From Conidiobolus incongruus B7586 (Eukaryota > Entomophthoromycota > Entomophthoromycetes > Entomophthorales > Conidiobolaceae), in NCBI GenBank assembly GCA_000697335.1, contig JNEM01011196.1, positions 1-18,321 of the forward strand: a stretch of 18,321 nucleotides of DNA. The letters are read 5' to 3'. The notes under the pieces were generated by a model that made no database searches, was not told the DNA's origin, and worked only from the letters and a program-made list of their open reading frames with translations. A program made the position numbers and the translations under genes. Below are positions 8,755 through 18,321 of the stretch, piece after piece. Each line of letters opens with the position of its first letter. Position 1 is the first letter of the stretch.

Positions 8755-9751
8755 ATCAAAAACCATTAATATATATATATATATATATTTAAAATTTAAA
8801 CAATTATTGCTATTGACATCATTCGATAAAAGCAAATTATACAATAACAATATAATATTAGTTAAGTTGATTATTAATTAATGATTAAATAATATATCAC
8901 TAATTAAAAATATAATCAAAAATGTTACCTTTTATACAAATATTCATTTCACTTTTTCTCAAACACCTCTGTAATTTTGAAATTTAAATACACTGATATC
9001 GTTTATTATATTAAAGTATTAAATATTATAATTGTATCAATATAACTAATATGTAATTGTATTTTACCCACTACATATGTGTTATAGATTGATAAATTAT
9101 AAAATCAATTCAATATATTGATAAGTTAAATTTATTTTTATTAAAAAATTTATTCTCTTAATATTAAAAATATTGATTATTTATTAACAAATTTAATTTT
9201 TAAAATGAAACAAAAAAAATATATAATTCAAACTCAACTTTTAATATTAATACAGACATATTCCAAAAACAAATTATGGTATAATATAAACAATTCAGAT
9301 AGCTCATCAAACTATACAGTATATATTTATATCTAACAATTAATGACTAAAATGTTATACTTAAAAGAATTATAGTAAATTTAATCTTCCAATTTTAAAA
9401 ATATTGGTTTAAATTCATCAAAATTATAATACAATCATGTAAAATAGAAAATTAAATCGATATAATTATAAAAATTTTAATCTATTTATAAGAAATATTA
9501 ATAGAATAGTAAAATCTTTTTACAGATTTAATATATATTATTATCAATATTAATACTTATCAAAGATAAATATATTACACTCTTGAATTCATCAGTAATC
9601 AGAATTAAACATTAAAATGATCCCATAATTATATTAACCAAAATTCCATTATATTAAATAATAAAGACCATTTGGATGACTTGTTAATTCAAATTCATAT
9701 TCAAAACATTGAATCAAATATATTAAATCTATAGTTAAATAAAAATACAAA
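8755..9751. other. AT-rich intergenic region, no gene seen
   Basis: About 1 kb between COA6 and SRP19, extremely AT-rich, with an (AT)10 run at 8769-8788. Stops are frequent on both strands and no motif or coding-like segment was recognised. The SRP19 promoter should lie near its right end. Confidence 0.6.
8769..8788. repeat. (AT)10 microsatellite
   Basis: Ten AT units just after the COA6 stop codon, mirroring the AT run that follows the BAR gene. Confidence 0.85.
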
Positions 9752-10515
9752 ATGGACGTTGATGATATTGATAATATGGATTTTCCATTACCTAACCACT
9801 CTAATAATAATCTTAAAGATGAATACTCTACATCAAATAGTGAACCTTATAAAGAGTAATTGACAATCCTATTACACTAATATTACAAAATTAATTAATA
9901 TTTAGTTGGATATGTATATACCCAATTTACTTCGACAAAAGTCGGGCATTTGGCAAAGGACGTCGCGTCACTACTTCCGAAGCAATCGAAGAACCCACTT
10001 CGGTTTACTTATTAGAAGCTTGTATGAAATTAGGTGTTAAAGCCATCTTTGAAGTATATTATCTTAATTTTAAATAGTATTTCCAATATTAAATAATAAT
10101 TTATATATAGCCAACTAAGAGACATCCTCAAGATTTTGAAAATTTTGGAAGGGTTAGAGTACAATTAAAATTAGATAACGGCTTTTATGCTGACCAATCC
10201 ATTACTACAAGTAAGTTAATAAATTATCAAGTCAAAATATTATTTTATTGACTATATGATTTAGAAAAACAATTGTTGAAGAAAATAGCTCCTTTATTAC
10301 CTCAAATCAAAGCTTTAAGATATCCAGTCGATACAGATCAAATCTCACAATTAAATGCTGGAAAGTTGCTCATTGATCCCAATGCCAAATTAGTTCCCAA
10401 CGAAAAGTACAAATCCACCTTTATGGACAATGAAGAAATCACACCTGCGCCTCAAAAGGCCCCCTCTAAGAATCAATTGAAGAAGAAAGCTAAAAAGATG
10501 ATTATTAAACGTTAA
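9752..10515 (+). CDS. SRP19: Signal recognition particle subunit SRP19 (Sec65), four exons
   Basis: Exons 9752-9855, 9906-10053, 10111-10210 and 10265-10515 (introns 50, 57 and 54 bp) join in frame to 200 residues. After an acidic 33-residue N-terminal extension, the core starts with WICIYPIYFD and continues through GKGRRVTTSEAIEEPT, the cysteine-containing helix, and FGRVRVQLK, all typical of SRP19. The protein binds the tips of SRP RNA helices 6 and 8 and lets SRP54 (Srp54) join, mainly during nucleolar/nuclear assembly. The C-terminus is a Lys-rich tail (KNQLKKKAKKMIIKR), as in other members. It is longer than the roughly 144-residue human protein because of both tails, in line with fungal Sec65. 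Complete. Confidence 0.93.
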
Positions 10516-10735
10516 GTTTACCCTATTATTCAAATACAATTAACCATTGGCTCATAATAAAACAAGTCATCATTAATAGGTTTACATTGAATTTTTTATA
10601 AATATTTAATTAAGCGACTCCATTTATTGTATAATATTAAATTTTTTAGCTACTAATAAGATCTCGTTTTCTCAGGTAACCATCTTGTAAACTCAATTGG
10701 CTGAACTTTAAAATTATACAAAATCCAATCTAAAT

Positions 10736-11706
10736 TCATAATTCATCGTATGGAATTTGATTAGGATATAATACAAACAAATCATACATTACTAAAGTAC
10801 ATTTTGTATTAGTGAATAAACTATATTCATAAATGAATTCAATGACCTTTTGAACAGATCCACATAGCCTGATAGATCCAATTAAGTCAACTGATGATAA
10901 ATTTTCACTTTGAATCCTTTGGTTTGATCGAATTGAAGAGGGTAATATATTCACTGCATAGCTAAAAATCAACTTTAAATATCATGGACTTTTAATAATT
11001 AGAATAATATGCTCAGAATGCTTATTGGTTGGGCCATCAAGCTATAATACTACTCACACTACTTAATGTAATCATATAACTAAATATTACAATATCATTT
11101 ACCATATTTTAATCCTGATTTAACAATCCATTTTTTTACTTCTAAAGTAGTAATACCCAACAAATTGACAAATACAGTTCATTTTAGATTGAAGATCATG
11201 ATAATTATTTAATATCATATTCCAAATTAATTGAAATTCAATTTCATTATATAATATACATATTGAAATACTAATAAAGTATAAAATTTGATCAATATTA
11301 GAAGTATTACAGGATCTAATAAATTATGATATAATTTTAAAATGCCCAAATTATAATTTAAAAAGATTAATTCTTCAAAATTAAATCAAATAGTCTCATT
11401 ATCTAATTTATAAAAATAAACTCTATGAATATCTACTAATTACTGTATTGGTGGTAATTGAATACCCAGTAGAAATTGAGGACAACTCCTAGAATAGATT
11501 CCTTACCAAAAATCTTCCAAACCATAAATCTTTCATTTATATCGAGTATTTAATTCCAATACCGATTGATTCCTTATTTTTATGACTAGATTCTTTCGAA
11601 ATATATTTATATTAATGAATAAACTATATATCAAAATAAATAGAAACCAGTATACTTTGTCATGGTAAAAAAATAAAATAATCTCTAATAATTTTATTAA
11701 TATGGT
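10736..11706 (-). pseudogene. Decayed gene with F-box-like then leucine-rich-repeat-like segments
   Basis: On the minus strand a single frame from 11706 down to 11095 keeps coding character although broken by many stops. Open pieces are 11706-11536 (57 codons; EIILFFYHD through NINIFRKNLVIKIRNQ, F-box-like in layout), 11385-11230 (52 codons; EELIFLNYNLGILKLYHNLL, leucine periodicity as in LRRs) and 11178-11098 (27 codons; LLGITTLEVKKWIVKSG). A further open piece, 10960-10736, in another frame and preceded by a TTTTTAG acceptor, ends in FVLYPNQIPYDEL. No ATG opens the long frame. I infer a dead F-box/RNI-like LRR gene. Family membership rests on leucine spacing only, and the last piece could be a living exon of something else. 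Confidence 0.4.
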
Positions 11707-12273
11707 TTAATAAATAATTAAATGGTAATAAACTATTTTGAATATTGGAAATTTTCTTTTGCTTTTTCATTTTTATTAAATTGATTAACATAATCTATTA
11801 CAATAAACTATTATTAATATTTGATATGAATTATTGAAAGTCTATGGGATTGAATTACAATTTAAATATTTTGTAAAAAAATGGAATATATAAATTTAAA
11901 AGTTATCATAATAATCAAAATTTAAAAAAATAATAACAGTTATAGACCATTAATTAAGTTATTAATATTTTTGGTGGTAATTTGATTATATATGTATATA
12001 TATATTCATAAAAAATAATTTGAGTTGATTTAAAATAATAATTGAATAAAATATTAACATATTAATACAAAGTAAATATTGAAGTAAAAGATTGTTCAAG
12101 GAATGAATACACAATTTATATGTAGAAAATATTAAAAATAAATTAATAAATGGTGTTGTATAAAATTAGATAATAGGAGGTGATATTTATTGAAATAATA
12201 CAAAATAATTATTATTAATAAATTGTATGAGGATTTATTCAATGTTGTAAAGTCAAAGTAATGGAACAGAAAT
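11707..12273. other. AT-rich region after the eEF2 stop, no gene seen
   Basis: It holds the 3' end of the eEF2 transcript (read leftwards from 12273) and AT-rich spacer. A frame on the minus strand at 12132-12386 is only the antisense-shifted end of eEF2 plus AT-rich sequence. No other signal was recognised. Confidence 0.6.
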
Positions 12274-14805
12274 TTATAATTTGTCGTAGAATTCGTCAAG
12301 AGTGGGAATTTCAGGCTTGAGACCCTTACGGATACGGATTTCCTTAACAATCTTGTTGGTTTGAGAACCATCAACAGTGATATCACCGTTCATATGAGCC
12401 CAGTGATCGAAGACACATTGAGGGAAAGCTTGACCACCAGTGTTGGCACGGAGGTAGTTGGTGAAACCGAAGGATTCAGCGACAGGCAAGTGAGCCTTAA
12501 TCAAGACCATAGGAGTACCGGGGATGGCTTCTTCAGCAACAATGATACCACGCTTTTGAGAGAGGGAAGAGTAGACGTTACCAGCGACATCGTTGGGGCA
12601 TTGAACTTCACACAAGAACATAGGTTCGAAAAGAGTAGGCTGAGCAGTAAGGACGGAAGCGTAGCAGACACGACGGCAAGTGGGGATAATTTGACCACCA
12701 CCACGATGGATAGCATCAGCGTGTAAGGTAACATCAAGAATGTTGAAGCGAGCGGAACGGAGGGGTTCTTCAGCAGTGGGACCTTCCTTAGAAGCCCATT
12801 GGAAGGCAGCGACACAGGAATCCTTAATTTCATTGAGGTATTGGACGGCCTTGGTAGAGTCGACCAAAACGTTGGGACCAGTGGTTTCGGGACCGAAACA
12901 CCAGATCTTACGAGATTCGTTGGCATCCCAACCGTAAGTGTCAACCAAGTGACGACCACGGACCTTAGGATCATCACGAGGAGTGATCTTACCTTCATCG
13001 ATTTCCTTGGAGAGTTCTTCATCAAGAGGTTGAGCCTTCATGAAGATACGGTTGTGCTTGTTGGGAGACTTGGACAAACAGGTGATGGAGGATTCGGCAG
13101 TGACGGTTTCACGGTATGAGACGACAGGGTCGGACTTCTTGATGGGGACTTGAGCGTGATCTTCTTCAAGATCCTTCAAACAGATTTCCAAGTGTAAATC
13201 ACCAGCACCAGCAATAATGTGTTCACCAGATTCGTTAGTGTAACATTGGACACAAGGATCGGACTTGGACAAACGCTTGAGACCTTCGACAAGCTTGGGC
13301 AAGTCGTTGGCATTCTTGACGTTGACGGCAACTTGGACGACAGGAGAGACAGAGAACTTCATGACTCTCATGTTGTGGGCGGTTTCAGAGGTGGTGATGG
13401 TACCAGACTTCAATAAGAATTGATCGACACCAACAAGACCAATGATGTTACCGGCGGGACAATCTTCGATAGCTTCGACGAAACGACCCATCATAAGAAT
13501 GGTACGTTGAATAGACTTAACGAAAAGATCATCCTTCTTACCGGGAACGTAGTTAGGACCTTGGATACGGACCTTAAGACCAGAGCGGACGGTACCAGAG
13601 AAGACACGACCGAAAGCGTAGAAACGACCCTTGTCGGAGGTGGGAACCATCTTGGAGACGTACAACATAAGAGGACCGTTGGGGTCACAGTTCTTGATAC
13701 CTTGACCACATTCGTCATCGATGGGACCTTCGTACAAGTTAGCAGCACGGTAGTTTTGGGCAGTCATGGGAGAGGGCAAGTGAATGACAATCATTTCAAG
13801 TAAAGCATCGGCAGCGGGCAAGAATTTACGCATGACAGCCTTCAACAAGGGCTTGCCTTCCAATTCTCTGTCTTCCTTGGTCAAAGGAACTTCTAATTTG
13901 TCCAACATTTCGATGGCCTTGGCGGATTTACCGTTCATGCAGTTATCGAAAAGCTTGAAGATGGGGTCCAAAACGAACATGTTGAAGGCACGTTCAACGG
14001 GCTTACCATCGGGACCAGGAGTGGCAGTCTTGCTCCACTTCTTGGTGTGGGGGTTGAAGAAGTTGTCACCCCAAAGTCTGTTCATCATCTTATCCTTGTC
14101 AACACCGAATTTCTTGGAGTAACGGAGGGCGAATTGACGGAGAGTGAAACCCCAACCGTGGAGACCGGAACCGAAGGCAACGGTACCTTTTTCGGGGTAG
14201 ACTTGGATATCACCGAGTTCTTTGTCGTAGTAGGTGGAGATGATAACGTTAACGTTTTCAATGGTACGTTGGAAGGATTGGTAAAGTTCTTCCTTGGTGG
14301 TTTGAAGTTCAAGAAGAGCACGATCAATCTTGTTGATGATAACAACAGGCTTAATTCTTTCACCTAAAGCTTGACGCAATACGGTTTCAGTTTGGACGGA
14401 AACACCAGAGACACAGTCAACGACGACTAAAGCACCATCGGTGACACGGAGAGCGGCAGTGACTTCAGAAGAGAAATCGACGTGCCCGGGAGAGTCAATT
14501 AAATTGATTAAGAAATCTCTTCCGTCAGACTTTTGCTTGACTTCAGACATGGCATCTTCGGGTAATTCGAAGTACATAGAAATGGCAGTAGACTTAATGG
14601 TGATACAACGGTCTTGTTCATCTTGACGAGTATCAGTGAAACGAGTTTCACCAGCACGGGCAGCGGAAATAATACCAGCCTTGGAGACTAAAGAGTCAGT
14701 CAAAGTGGATTTACCGTGATCGACGTGAGCAATAACGGACATGTTACGGATGTTGGACGCCTTGTCCATAAGAGCACGGATCTGGTCAATGGTGAAGTTA
14801 ACCAT
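12274..14805 (-). CDS. eEF2: Translation elongation factor 2 (eEF2), complete and intronless
   Basis: 843 residues, one more than yeast eEF2, beginning MVNFT and ending EFYDKL. The GTPase signatures are intact: AHVDHGKS (26-33), DSPGH (104-108) and NKID (158-161). Thr57 in RFTDTR matches the eEF2-kinase site. His700 in [11 protein letters not shown] is the diphthamide histidine, also the target of diphtheria toxin-type ADP-ribosylation. eEF2 drives ribosomal translocation in the cytosol. The gene is far richer in G and C than its surroundings and shows the narrow codon choice of a very highly expressed gene, so many long antisense and shifted frames overlap it that are not genes. It has no intron, unlike the small genes to its left. 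A TATAAAAG box lies about 70 bases upstream. Confidence 0.99.
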   Translation of the reverse strand: MVNFTIDQIRALMDKASNIRNMSVIAHVDHGKSTLTDSLVSKAGIISAARAGETRFTDTRQDEQDRCITIKSTAISMYFELPEDAMSEVKQKSDGRDFLINLIDSPGHVDFSSEVTAALRVTDGALVVVDCVSGVSVQTETVLRQALGERIKPVVIINKIDRALLELQTTKEELYQSFQRTIENVNVIISTYYDKELGDIQVYPEKGTVAFGSGLHGWGFTLRQFALRYSKKFGVDKDKMMNRLWGDNFFNPHTKKWSKTATPGPDGKPVERAFNMFVLDPIFKLFDNCMNGKSAKAIEMLDKLEVPLTKEDRELEGKPLLKAVMRKFLPAADALLEMIVIHLPSPMTAQNYRAANLYEGPIDDECGQGIKNCDPNGPLMLYVSKMVPTSDKGRFYAFGRVFSGTVRSGLKVRIQGPNYVPGKKDDLFVKSIQRTILMMGRFVEAIEDCPAGNIIGLVGVDQFLLKSGTITTSETAHNMRVMKFSVSPVVQVAVNVKNANDLPKLVEGLKRLSKSDPCVQCYTNESGEHIIAGAGDLHLEICLKDLEEDHAQVPIKKSDPVVSYRETVTAESSITCLSKSPNKHNRIFMKAQPLDEELSKEIDEGKITPRDDPKVRGRHLVDTYGWDANESRKIWCFGPETTGPNVLVDSTKAVQYLNEIKDSCVAAFQWASKEGPTAEEPLRSARFNILDVTLHADAIHRGGGQIIPTCRRVCYASVLTAQPTLFEPMFLCEVQCPNDVAGNVYSSLSQKRGIIVAEEAIPGTPMVLIKAHLPVAESFGFTNYLRANTGGQAFPQCVFDHWAHMNGDITVDGSQTNKIVKEIRIRKGLKPEIPTLDEFYDKL

Positions 14806-14874
14806 GTTGTATAATTTCTATTGAGAAGTTTAATTGAGATAAAAACTCAAATATACAAAACAGCAATAAATTTT

Positions 14875-14882
14875 CTTTTATA
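14875..14882 (-). promoter_or_regulatory. TATA box of eEF2
   Basis: TATAAAAG reads on the minus strand from 14882 to 14875, about 70 bases before the eEF2 ATG. Perfect consensus, right strand and distance for a highly expressed gene. Confidence 0.6.
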
Positions 14883-14989
14883 GCATTTAATCTATGACAT
14901 ATCCCACATTTTCTATTAACATTACATTCAACATTTGTTGCACATTGAACCAATCAAATTCCCCTATCACCTTAAAATTTTTATGATAA

Positions 14990-16740
14990 GATGTTTTTAG
15001 GTTGATTATTCTCAAGGTTACTCAATATGAAATGGATATTTAAATCTGAATAAGATATTGATCATTCACAATACTTTGCCCTAGTATTTTAGCCATTCTC
15101 ATATTTGCAAATTAAATTTAAAATCATTTTTGATAACAACTCTCTGAATAGAATGAAAACTTATATTAATCTCAGATTTCTTCATCTTTATTACTAATAT
15201 CAAAAATTACACTTTGCTTTCATCCAATCATTTTGCTTCATCTTTAATTCATGTTCAAATTGAAAATTTTGAATACATCACAGTCAATTTAATTGGATGA
15301 TACTTATATAATGATTTTATATAGTTATTCGATGATTACAATATCCTTTTTCAATCCAAATCAAAAGTAAATGAAGAAAGCTTAAAGTTTATATTACACT
15401 TATCACTAGTATATAATAATACTAACCTCACTGTATATCTTATTATTATCAATGATTAAATAGCACTTATTGAGTTAATTAAAAAGGAAAATATCCAATC
15501 TCTTTAACCTATTTTGAAAGAGTTCAAATAATTCCATAAAGATCAAAGTTTCATCAAATAATAAATATTAATCATTGAATAAAATAATAAAAAAATATTA
15601 GTAGGATATTGAAAATTTTTAAGTGAATAATCAAAATTTATATCAATATTTTTATTAATAATTGCATTTAAAATATAATTTCATATCAAATATTAAAGTT
15701 AATTTTGGTATAATTAAAAAAACGATAATTTGCTTTTGACAATCATTGTATATAATAAAGAATCAAAAGACTAAATTTGAGTAGTCTGAGTTAAAATTTA
15801 TTGTTGTGATATCAGTACTCACTGAAATATACTGACCTCAAAACAAAATGGATGAAAAAATTAATATATTTGTCAAAACTAAAATATCCAATTTATGTCT
15901 TCAAATAATTTCCTAATACGGAAACGTCAAATATATTTTTTGACCTACCTTGTTTGTTCCAAATATTATGATAATAAGTCAATTATTGATTAATTTTGGC
16001 AAACCCTTTAAATTAAATCTGTTTAACAGTTTTTCAATGTATTTGCAAATAAACTGCAACCTTACTTTTCGGTCTATAATTTTCAAACCCATTTGGAATA
16101 TGATTGTATTTTAATTAAAATAAATCTTAGTACATTATTTATATAATACTAAATAATAAATACACACTTTTCCTCTACTGGATCAAACTCCAAAATAGAT
16201 GTCTAATCTCATGTAGTTTTCTGGAAATTCATTATATTATGAAATAACTTCAATTGAATCAAGTTATAAACATAATCGCATGATTTAATGAATCGATATC
16301 ATTTATCATATAAGTTGTATCCTCATTATTAATATGATAAAATAGAAGGACAAATTAAATTAGTTTATTTCAAATAAAATAATTTGATATATTGATCCGT
16401 CTATTAAGAACAAAGTATAAGATATCCGAGTTTTTTGTATATTATTAAGTGATCATGGGTTTTTGTATTAATATTTTCTCCCCTGCGCCAAAAACATTGA
16501 ATTAAATTCAAGTCAGTTCTTGTTTGATTGAATTATGAAAAAATTATAGCAAAAATTACAAAAAGTAAAATAAATATGATCTTGAAACATTAAGCAATCC
16601 TGTAGCATATATTATATCCTGATATATATTTGTATTATTAAATTTATATGGGACCTAACATTTAACAAACTGCAATTTTGACCAAACGAACCCAGAGGAT
16701 GGGATAAAAAAGTACAAATGAACGTTATTAAACAAATATG
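14990..16740 (-). pseudogene. Scattered decayed coding segments, possibly LRR-type
   Basis: Upstream of eEF2 on the minus strand, base composition is richer in G and C than typical spacer and several short stretches read like protein in more than one frame. The best is 16092-15979, an ATG frame of 37 residues (MGLKIIDRKVRLQFICKYIE, then LLNRFNLKGLPKLINN). In the same frame 15573-15484 contains LIFMELFELFQNRLKRLDIF; 16336 down to 16260 contains TTYMINDIDSLNHAIMF in another frame. Leucine and asparagine spacing suggests leucine-rich repeats like the relic at 10736-11706. Many stops and frame changes separate the pieces. The call is weak: it could be one dead gene, two, or partly chance. Confidence 0.3.
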
Positions 16741-18321
16741 AGAAGTATAATGATATATATCTGTACTTCAATCATTTCAATTAAGATATAATTTATTTAG
16801 TTCAAAAAATTGAACATTTAAAATTTTAAAAATGATTTATAGTCAATTAATGCAACTATTTTGCATTATGAATATCAAGTATTACAATTAGAATTCCAAT
16901 ACATTATTCCTTTTTTATTTTGAACCCTAGTTCATCAACAAATATATTAGAGTATTTCAAATTGTGATTAAATATCAAAAATATTAAATAAATAATATTA
17001 TATATATATATATAGAATTCATAGGGCGCATTTATAACATTTTTAATATATTAACAGTATATAAAATCTAAATTAAATAACTAAATCGATTTGAAATGTT
17101 CACTCAATTATCTTCAAACACAAAGAAATTATGTATTAATAATCTGGCACATTTAGCAGTCTAACTTCAAGATGTTTTAATCAGTTGATTCTATTCAAGT
17201 AATTATAGCTACATATCTTATTATAAAATGTAATTTCTAATTTAACCACTAATAAATTGATTGAAAATATAATCAATTCAATATATCAGTAAAGAAATTA
17301 AATAATGGCAATCTTTTAAAATCATAATTAAAAATAAATATTAATAATATAGAAAATAAATAAATAATATAAAATTAATTCTCACTTTTATTATTAATAA
17401 CTTTCTGTTAAACTTTTCTTATTATTAAAGACTGAAATTTAATATAATAAAAATCAATTAAATTTATTTGTAAGATTTTTCTTTTTTATAAGCAAGTTTT
17501 TTAATTATATAAAGCAATTAAATTCACATAGGTTATAATCTAGTGAATATACTAGATATGGTTGTTTTTTCCAATTTTTTTATATAAATAATTTTTATAA
17601 CATCATCTATTTTATAGTTGCTATATAAAATATTAAGAATTATTAATTAATAATAAAAATACTAATTAAAAGTTATCTTATTTACCAAAATATAAACTTG
17701 GTATTAATTAACTTAACTTTAAAAATTAACTAAGGATAATATATATTATTAAAATCTATTATAATAATTAATAATTATTTTCAAGTCAAATGCTTATTTA
17801 TTGGAATTTATAAATATGGTAATTTTAGCTTAATATAATATTCTATTATATTAAATAAAAGGTAATATAAAAATCTGAAATTTGTTAATTATGATAGTTT
17901 GATATAATAGATTCTCTTATTAAATATATTTTAACAACCTTTATATAATTATGTTTAATTTAGTTTTTAAACATTTATTAAATTATAAGGTTTTATTTTA
18001 TATTTTTATTAATCAAATTAAGTTTGATTTTATAGATATATATAAATAGCTAATTTATATAATTAATTTTGAATTATTTAAATAATTGTCCAGCTAAAAT
18101 AAAAAGATATCTATCAAAATATTTTTTAATTTTTTAATATAAAATATAATAATATAAATTATTCTTCTAAATTTTGGTAAATTTGGAATAATATCTTTTA
18201 TATTTCAATATGAAAAATTTAGCAATATATGGTAATTTCAAAATATATATCAATTTTATAGATTATATATAGATTTTAAATAAATTAATATAATATACTA
18301 TTTATTATTAAAGTTATTAAA
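16741..18321. other. Extremely AT-rich region, no gene seen
   Basis: About 1.6 kb of almost pure A and T, with dense stops on both strands. A (TA)8 run lies at 16999-17014. No coding-like segment, RNA gene or element end was recognised. Confidence 0.65.
16999..17014. repeat. (TA)8 microsatellite
   Basis: Eight TA units in AT-rich spacer DNA. Confidence 0.8.

Noticed and set aside
12361-14626. About ten frames of 61-174 codons overlapping eEF2 on both strands
   Set aside because: All are shifted or antisense readings of the eEF2 gene, made long by its restricted codon use.

Overview
The window looks like nuclear DNA of a very AT-rich eukaryote, most likely an early-diverging, aerobic fungus. 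Three things point this way. The eEF2 is an intact 843-residue protein of fungal length and ending. There is a Gvp36-type BAR protein, a family I know from fungi. Introns are short (50-65 bp), with GTA donors, TAG acceptors and TACTAA-like branch sites, and several occur per small gene, which is unlike budding yeasts. A cytochrome c oxidase assembly factor (COA6) argues against anaerobic, hydrogenosome-bearing Neocallimastigomycota, which are similarly AT-rich. An Entomophthoromycotina-like genome is a reasonable guess but is not shown by the sequence.

Layout, left to right. Positions 1-2050 are AT-rich with no gene. 2112-2540 (+) is an orphan protein with an N-myristoylation signal, a PPTY motif, three 11-residue repeats and a basic helical tail. 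4147-4371 (+) is an orphan single-span membrane protein, followed by a 49-codon ORF of uncertain status. 5210-6123 (+) holds decayed coding sequence, including a recognisable CUE ubiquitin-binding domain interrupted by stops. 6180-6413 (-) is a small, probably mitochondrial, single-span membrane protein. 7035-8187 (+) is a five-exon BAR-domain gene. 8462-8754 (+) is a two-exon COA6. 9752-10515 (+) is a four-exon SRP19/Sec65. 10736-11706 (-) is a decayed gene whose segments look like an F-box followed by leucine-rich repeats. 12274-14805 (-) is intronless eEF2 with a TATA box. 14990-16740 (-) carries scattered decayed coding segments. From 16741 to the end I see only AT-rich sequence.

The live genes are mostly housekeeping and do not form an operon-like system: translation (eEF2), protein targeting to the ER (SRP19), membrane curvature (BAR) and respiratory-chain assembly (COA6). 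The unusual material is the set of small orphan membrane-associated proteins and the relics of host genes between the housekeeping genes. I see no tRNA, rRNA, CRISPR array, intact transposon or viral element.
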